A stretch of 64,000 bases of DNA from Algoriphagus sp. NG3. GTDB taxonomy: Bacteria > Bacteroidota > Bacteroidia > Cytophagales > Cyclobacteriaceae. Both the position numbers and the translations under genes were made by a program. The notes under the pieces were generated by a model. That model was not told the DNA's origin. It made no database searches and was given only the letters and a program-made list of their open reading frames with translations. Below are positions 59,507 through 64,000 of the stretch, piece by piece; positions within the stretch are counted from its first letter, which is position 1, and each line of letters begins with the position of its first letter. Location: positions 4,566,501-4,630,500 of the forward strand of contig NZ_CP139421.1 of NCBI RefSeq assembly GCF_034119865.1. Direction: 5' to 3'.

Positions 59507-60763
59507 TCATTCTATAAATCCAACCGAAACTGTATCGTATTCTGCTTCATCGATTAGGATAAAGCTTCCATTTGACTTATTAGTCTTATAAGAATCAAAA
59601 TGAATCGGCTTGCTCAATCGGAAATGAACCCGGCCTATATCATTTAATTTAAGCGAATGAGCGTCTTCTGCTCCTGTGAAATCCGTGTGGATTCTGGATT
59701 CTATCTGGTCCACTTTTGCCAAGACACGATTTACTCCGTGCTGCAAAATGTACTTCTTGCCTACTGTCAACGCCTTGTTGTTTACCTGGCAGATCGTGGC
59801 AGAAATCTGCTTTTCACTTGTTGGCAACTCACCGCTTTTCACCAACATATCTCCACGGCTCAAATCCACTTCAGTTTCTAATGTGATCGCAATAGAACTG
59901 CCTGGGGCAGCTTCCTGAATTTCCTGATCAAAATAGTGTATGCTTTTAATCTTGGAAGTGTTCAGCGAAGGGAGCAAGGTCACTTCATCACCGACTTTTA
60001 AGTTGCCACCATACAGCATTCCAGAAAATCCTCTGAAATCGTGATATGCTTCAGTCTTGGGACGGATAACATACTGCACTGGGAACCTGGCAACTGAGCT
60101 AGGCTCCAGATCCGCCGGTTCCAATACTTCCAGATGATCCAATAGCGTATTGCCCACATACCAAGGCATCTCGTCAGATTTTCTGGCGATGTTTTCACCT
60201 TTCAGGGCAGAAACCGGAATAAAGGTTATCTGTTCTTCGGTGAAATCAGATTTGGCTACTAATGCATCAAAATCGGCTTTGATTTTCAGATAAACTTCCT
60301 CATCGTAATCCACCAGATCCATTTTGTTGATCGCCACCACTACATGGCTGATTCGAAGTAGATTGGAGATAAAGAAATGACGGTAAGTCTGCTCGATGAC
60401 GCCTTTTCTGGCATCGATCAAAATAATCGCAACCTGTGAGGTGGAGGCACCAGTCACCATGTTCCGGGTGTACTCCACGTGACCGGGGGTATCCGCTACG
60501 ATGAAATTGGTTTTCTCCGTATTGAAATAAATATGTGCTACATCAATCGTAATTCCCTGCTCACGCTCAGCGACCAGTCCATCTGTAGCCAGAGAGAAAT
60601 CCAGGTAATCGTATCCCCGCTGCTTAGAACTACGCTCAATCGCTTCGATTTTATCGGTAGTCAGTGATTTGGTATCGTATAGTAATCGACCGATCAGCGT
60701 GCTTTTGCCGTCATCTACTGATCCCGCAGTGGCGATTTTTATTAGTTTTCTATTTTCAGACAT
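59507..60763 (-). CDS. cysN: Sulfate adenylyltransferase subunit 1 (GTPase)
   Basis: 418-residue GTPase that drives APS synthesis by CysD. G1 is AGSVDDGKSTLIGRLLYDTKSL, G3 DTPGHVEYTRNM and G4 NKMD. EF-Tu-like beta-barrels follow. It ends at about the normal CysN length with no fused APS kinase domain. It lies 144 bp downstream of cysD; a palindromic repeat occupies the gap. Confidence 0.95.
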   Translation of the reverse strand: MSENRKLIKIATAGSVDDGKSTLIGRLLYDTKSLTTDKIEAIERSSKQRGYDYLDFSLATDGLVAEREQGITIDVAHIYFNTEKTNFIVADTPGHVEYTRNMVTGASTSQVAIILIDARKGVIEQTYRHFFISNLLRISHVVVAINKMDLVDYDEEVYLKIKADFDALVAKSDFTEEQITFIPVSALKGENIARKSDEMPWYVGNTLLDHLEVLEPADLEPSSVARFPVQYVIRPKTEAYHDFRGFSGMLYGGNLKVGDEVTLLPSLNTSKIKSIHYFDQEIQEAAPGSSIAITLETEVDLSRGDMLVKSGELPTSEKQISATICQVNNKALTVGKKYILQHGVNRVLAKVDQIESRIHTDFTGAEDAHSLKLNDIGRVHFRLSKPIHFDSYKTNKSNGSFILIDEAEYDTVSVGFIE

Positions 60764-60806
60764 GTTGTTTCTAGTTAAATGGTAATCTGGAGTTTGTGAT
60801 TAATCT

Positions 60807-60903
60807 TACTTACCGTCACTGCGATCCGCCACAGGCGAGAGAAGCAGTCTAGCTAATTGGAGATTGCTTCGTTGTCGTACCTCCTCCTCGCAATGACGTC
60901 CCG
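60807..60903. repeat. Palindromic repeat element between cysD and cysN
   Basis: CGTCACTGCGATCCGCCACA (60817 onward) pairs imperfectly with the reverse complement of CCTCCTCGCAATGACG (about 60882-60897). The core is shared, inverted, with the element at 27746-27882. Confidence 0.6.
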
Positions 60904-60907
60904 AATT

Positions 60908-61807
60908 CTAGAAGTACCCGACTTTCTTTCTCGTTTCCATAGCAGCTTCGGAGCGCTTATCATCGATTCGGGCTCCACGCTCTGAAATCGTGGATTCCCT
61001 GATCTCGCCGACCACGTCATCCAGAGAAACCGCTTCCGATAGCACAGCGGCAGTACAGGTCATGTCCCCTACTGTCCTGAAACGGACCATTTTTACCATC
61101 ACTTCCTCATGCTCTTCTCTGAATACATGCTCATTGGCAGTCCAGATCATCCCGTCACGGAAGAAAACTTCACGCTCATGTGCAAAATAGATCGAAGGGA
61201 TTTCGATATTCTCAGTTTTGATATACTCCCATACATCAAGCTCAGTCCAGTTGGAAATCGGAAAACAACGCACATTCTGTCCTACATGGATTTTACCGTT
61301 CAGCATATCAAAAAGCTCCGGACGCTGGTTTTTTTCGTCCCACTGACCGAAATCATCTCTTACGGAGAAAACACGTTCTTTAGCTCTGGCCTTTTCCTCA
61401 TCCCTTCTCGCACCTCCTATACATGCATCAAATTTGAATTCCTCGATCGCATCCAATAGTGTGGTGGTCTGAAGAGAATTTCTGCTGGAATATCTACCAC
61501 GTTCCTCACGCACTTTTCCCTGGTCAATGGAATCCTGCACATTGCGCACGATCAGCTCCAAGCCAAGTTCTTCCACCAGCTTGTCCCTAAACTCTATAGT
61601 CTCAGGAAAATTATGTCCCGTATCCACGTGCAATAGAGGAAAAGGAATCTTTGCAGGAAAAAAAGCCTTTTGAGCCAATCTTACCAATGTGATGGAATCT
61701 TTTCCTCCGGAAAAAAGCAAAACCGGACGCTCAAACTGCGCCGCCACTTCTCTGATGATGTGGATCGACTCTGCTTCTTTAGGATTTGGAATAAATAGGT
61801 TGTTCAT
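60908..61807 (-). CDS. cysD: Sulfate adenylyltransferase subunit 2
   Basis: 299-residue PP-loop ATP sulfurylase subunit converting sulfate and ATP to APS. PVLLFSGGKDSITLVRLAQKAF is the SGGxDS P-loop. LLHVDTGHNFPETIEFRD, CIGGARRDEEKARAKERVFS and ISNWTELDVWEYI are conserved. The C-terminal RTVGDMTCTAAVLSEA and ERGARIDDKRSEAAME segments are standard. It partners with CysN immediately downstream. Confidence 0.96.
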   Translation of the reverse strand: MNNLFIPNPKEAESIHIIREVAAQFERPVLLFSGGKDSITLVRLAQKAFFPAKIPFPLLHVDTGHNFPETIEFRDKLVEELGLELIVRNVQDSIDQGKVREERGRYSSRNSLQTTTLLDAIEEFKFDACIGGARRDEEKARAKERVFSVRDDFGQWDEKNQRPELFDMLNGKIHVGQNVRCFPISNWTELDVWEYIKTENIEIPSIYFAHEREVFFRDGMIWTANEHVFREEHEEVMVKMVRFRTVGDMTCTAAVLSEAVSLDDVVGEIRESTISERGARIDDKRSEAAMETRKKVGYF

Positions 61808-61940
61808 AACATTTATGATTTACGAAGTACGATCTACGTGGTGAATCCGCACTTCAAACTATATCTTCTTATTATCTATTTTAATTGTCTTCGACTTTCA
61901 TGACTTCATAAGACTGGTCTTCGGCCTCCTGTCTCCCGTC

Positions 61941-62627
61941 TTATTTAGCATGCAGTCCACATTCCTTCTTGGAGTCTTCCCACCACCATCTACCTGCCCG
62001 GGCATCTTCCCCCGGCATTATTGCCCGGGTACATGGGGCACAGCCAATGCTGATGAAACCTTTGTCGTGAAGCGGATTGTAGGGGATTTTCTTTTCGGAT
62101 ATGTAGGTGATCATCTCATCAAATGTCCAGTCCAGCAGAGGATTGAATTTTAAAATCTGGTTGCCTTCATCCCATTCTATTCTTTTCATCCCAGATCTAT
62201 TAGCCGACTGCTCGGCACGAAGTCCGGTGACCCAGATCTCATTTCCTGCCAAAGCCCTTTTCAAAGGCTCAACCTTGCGCACAAAGCAGCAGGATTTCCG
62301 GTTTTCTACTGACTCATAAAAGCCATTGATACCAACTTCCGACACCAGTTTTTCCACCGATGCAGTAGTAGGATAATAGACTTTGATATTTTGCTTGTAT
62401 TTAGCTTCTGTTCTAGAGAGAAGGTCTAAAGTCTCTGGGAATAATCTTCCTGTATCCAAAGAAAATATAGAAATAGGCAGGTGAGCCTCAGCAATGAGCT
62501 GTGTGATCACCTGATCCTCCTGTCCCAATGAAGTAGAGAACGTCACTTTACCCGGAAACAAATCCGCCACCAAAGCCAAGCCTTCCTGGGCACTGAGCTC
62601 ACTCAACTGAGCCTCTAATTCATGCAT
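61941..62627 (-). CDS. cysH: Adenylyl-sulfate (APS) reductase, CysH family
   Basis: 228 residues from ATG 62627 (62651 is an alternative start giving 236). It reduces activated sulfate to sulfite. VTFSTSLGQEDQVITQLI and LDTGRLFPETLDL form the PP-loop-like site, and KKECGLH carries the catalytic Cys. The pair SCCFVRKVEPLKRAL and IGCAPCTRA supply the CC...CxxC set that binds a 4Fe-4S cluster in APS-type reductases. No APS kinase gene is in the cluster, which agrees. It overlaps the DUF2061 gene end by 8 bp. Confidence 0.92.
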   Translation of the reverse strand: MHELEAQLSELSAQEGLALVADLFPGKVTFSTSLGQEDQVITQLIAEAHLPISIFSLDTGRLFPETLDLLSRTEAKYKQNIKVYYPTTASVEKLVSEVGINGFYESVENRKSCCFVRKVEPLKRALAGNEIWVTGLRAEQSANRSGMKRIEWDEGNQILKFNPLLDWTFDEMITYISEKKIPYNPLHDKGFISIGCAPCTRAIMPGEDARAGRWWWEDSKKECGLHAK

Positions 62628-62892
62628 ATTCTTCTTGAGTTTCATCTTCATTTACTTTAGGTACAGCTTCCCATATTCTCTCATGGAAATAAAAGAGGAT
62701 GATCTTGGAGAAGACCTCCACAGAACCAATTGAAATTGCCATCACAAACTCCCCTGTCACGAAATAGGAAATAATAATCGTATCTATTGTACCTACAATC
62801 CTCCAGGAGATAGACTTCAGCAAGCTTTTCGCATTGCTGTCTTTTCCGGGCTTGCTGGCAAATAGCCTTTTGAGTGCTTGGTCTAAAATCAT
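62620..62892 (-). CDS. DUF2061 small membrane protein
   Basis: About 90 residues from ATG 62892. The body SWRIVGTIDTIIISYFVTGE then SIGSVEVFSKIILFYFHERIWE is the DUF2061 signature with two membrane spans. DUF2061 genes frequently accompany cysteine/sulfate-assimilation genes in Bacteroidota; their role is undefined. It is the first gene of the cys operon. An upstream GTG lies inside the -7 promoter element and is rejected as the start. Confidence 0.88.
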   Translation of the reverse strand: MILDQALKRLFASKPGKDSNAKSLLKSISWRIVGTIDTIIISYFVTGEFVMAISIGSVEVFSKIILFYFHERIWEAVPKVNEDETQEEYA

Positions 62893-62918
62893 ACTAGGTT
62901 TATTACGAGCGTAAAGCA

Positions 62919-62953
62919 CAAAAGTATATAAACCCTATAAAATATATAGGGTT
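62919..62953 (-). promoter_or_regulatory. cys operon promoter with a perfect 9-bp palindromic operator candidate
   Basis: On the minus strand TACTTTTG (62919-62926) is a -7 element 27 bp before the DUF2061 ATG. Immediately upstream, AACCCTATA (62931-62939) and TATAGGGTT (62945-62953) form a perfect inverted repeat with a 5-base spacer. It covers where the -33 box should be, and no TTTG is present there. It is the likely binding site of the adjacent Rrf2 regulator. Confidence 0.6.
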
Positions 62954-62968
62954 AATGGTAAAAAAATT

Positions 62969-63385
62969 TTATTCTTCTCTTAAAATATCTTCTAAAGTCT
63001 TGTTCTCCAGTATTTTAAGAGTTTCGTCACGAACCTGGATCATAACCCGATTTATCCCACAAACTGCTTCGTTTTTACATTCTACACAGGGTTCGTAGTA
63101 ATTCAGACTCACACAGGGCAACAAGGCAATCGGCCCATCCAGCAGTCTGATCACCCTGGAGAGTGGGATATCCTTTGGTTCTTTGATCAGGTAATATCCT
63201 CCTCCTTTTCCCTTTTTGCTTCCCAGCATACCGGCCTTTTTCAGTTCCAATAAGATGTTCTCCAAAAACTTATGGGAAATCCCATGCTCTTCGGCGATCT
63301 CCTGAATCAGCACGGTCTTCTCATCTTTATGCTTGCCGAGATAAGTCAGGGCGTGTAGGGCATATTTGGTCTTTTTGGAAAGCAT
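62969..63385 (-). CDS. Rrf2 family transcriptional regulator
   Basis: 138 residues from ATG 63385. The winged helix (about 1-70) reads MLSKKTKYALHALTYLGKHK, then IQEIAEEHGISHKFLENILLELKKAGML and the wing KGKGGGYYL. Four cysteines at about 91, 100, 103 and 109 (CVSLNYYEPCVECKNEAVC) could hold an Fe-S cluster, as in IscR/NsrR-type members. Position directly upstream of the sulfate-assimilation operon suggests it controls it, as CymR does in Firmicutes. A palindrome lies 16 bp past its stop at the operon promoter. Confidence 0.9.
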   Translation of the reverse strand: MLSKKTKYALHALTYLGKHKDEKTVLIQEIAEEHGISHKFLENILLELKKAGMLGSKKGKGGGYYLIKEPKDIPLSRVIRLLDGPIALLPCVSLNYYEPCVECKNEAVCGINRVMIQVRDETLKILENKTLEDILREE

Positions 63386-63528
63386 GGACAAAAATAAGCT
63401 TTTTCGGTGAATACCCTAGTACGGTAGTGGGCTTTAAACAATTGGGGGTTCGGAAAATCCATAGGATTAAAAATAAAAAACCATCGAAATCAAGTGACCT
63501 CAATGGTTTAATAAGAATATAAAATTCA

Positions 63529-63559
63529 AACCCTCGAGGTTTTAGAAACCTCAAGGGTT
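63529..63559 (-). terminator. Hairpin downstream of htpG
   Basis: AACCCTCGAGGTTT (63529-63542) and AAACCTCAAGGGTT (63546-63559) pair with one mismatch around a 3-base loop, 10 bp past the htpG stop. The following U-run is weak. It is related to the CCTCGAGG repeats at 56.4-56.5 kb. Confidence 0.5.
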
Positions 63560-63568
63560 AAGTGCTTT

Positions 63569-64000
63569 TTACAGCAACTCCACACTTCTCTTCACGAAGG
63601 CAGTCAAGTCTTTACCGGTAAGTAAGCCTTGGGAAAGAAGCGCCAGATCAAATGACTGTTTAGCTATTTTGATCTTCTCTTCTTCAGTTTCAGCTTTTAG
63701 GACTTTATCTACAGCAGGGTGGTTTCCGTTGATGGCTACCTTGTAAGCATCAGGAAGCGATCCGTAGAAGCCCATTCCTCCGCCACCAGTGGCAGCCATT
63801 TCTTTCATTCTACGCATGAACTCCTCCATGGTGATGGTCACCGGAAGTTCTTCAGGACTTAAGCCTTCCACTTCTACTGTGTACGTCTTATTGTTGATCG
63901 CTTTCTCGAAGATTTCCTTCACTTCCTTGCTCTGCTCTTCAGTAAGCAAGTTGGCGTAAGTTTCCTCCTTTTCTATCAACTTCTCTGCCACATCCGCATC
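63569..64000 (-). CDS. htpG: Molecular chaperone HtpG (Hsp90), C-terminal part
   Basis: 143 residues of the C-terminus are visible; the gene continues past the right edge. GLSPEELPVTITMEEFMRRMKEMAATGGGGMGFYGSLPDAYKVAINGNHPAVDKVL and FDLALLSQGLLTGKDLTAFVKRSVELL match the Hsp90 C-terminal dimerisation domain of Bacteroidota HtpG. The ATPase and middle domains are outside the window. Confidence 0.92.
   Translation of the reverse strand, partial: DADVAEKLIEKEETYANLLTEEQSKEVKEIFEKAINNKTYTVEVEGLSPEELPVTITMEEFMRRMKEMAATGGGGMGFYGSLPDAYKVAINGNHPAVDKVLKAETEEEKIKIAKQSFDLALLSQGLLTGKDLTAFVKRSVELL

Overview
The window comes from a Bacteroidota chromosome, most likely order Cytophagales and close to Cyclobacteriaceae/Algoriphagus. 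This is inferred from the gene content (gliding lipoprotein GldD, HmuY, TonB receptors with an N-terminal carboxypeptidase-like domain, BF3164/DUF4221-type lipoproteins, an isolated atpD-atpC pair). It is also inferred from promoters of the Bacteroidota form TTTG-N18-20-TAnnTTTG that can be read directly before several genes. I see no rRNA, tRNA, CRISPR array or transposase gene. Most of the window is ordinary core genome.

Layout. 1-1038: amt and its P-II regulator. 1.3-5.4 kb: sugar nucleotidyltransferase, XerC/D-like recombinase, hibernation factor HPF, GT39. 5.4-9.0 kb: GT39, DPM1-like GT2 and a flippase-like membrane protein, probably polyprenyl-phosphate-sugar glycosylation. 9.1-15.2 kb: an AAA/DUF4143 ATPase behind a striking palindrome, then pyrF, DUF2851, a NeuD-like acyltransferase, trhO and a nucleoside phosphorylase. 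15.2-16.6 kb: a response regulator whose histidine kinase is reduced to a remnant. 16.8-33.2 kb: outer-membrane receptor, alkD, nitroreductase, DinB, gldD, Na+ symporter/sugar-kinase pair, recG, lysC, ribH, TPR protein, pdhA, recF, rpsU.

33.5-39.1 kb is the main accessory region. It holds a deiodinase-like protein, a GH16-like enzyme, and two facing modules that each pair a small cysteine-containing exported peptide with a beta-propeller-type lipoprotein. The second module is bracketed by direct repeats of the 3' end of atpC, and one repeat copy carries a further 92-bp insertion. 39.1-41 kb is atpDC. 41.2-48.4 kb is a complete heme-uptake operon (hmuTUV-S-R-Y) behind a promoter overlapped by a duplicated operator-like repeat.

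48.7-55.6 kb is sparser, with NlpC/P60, ddl, metK, lipoproteins, a frameshifted GIY-YIG gene, a broken CPBP-family gene and two tiny overlapping membrane ORFs. It ends in a second case of 3'-end gene duplication (siroheme synthase). 55.7-63.4 kb is a full assimilatory sulfate-reduction cluster on the minus strand: Rrf2 regulator, DUF2061, cysH of APS-reductase type, cysD, cysN, sulfite reductase with a helical C-terminal extension, cobA and the siroheme synthase domain. It has a perfect palindrome at its promoter. 63.6-64 kb is the 3' end of htpG.

The strongest leads are the peptide/propeller modules with the atpC duplication, the 23-bp hairpin over the DUF4143 ATPase start codon, and the repeated pattern of duplicated gene 3' ends beside accessory DNA. 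Intergenic spaces also carry several dispersed palindromic repeat families.
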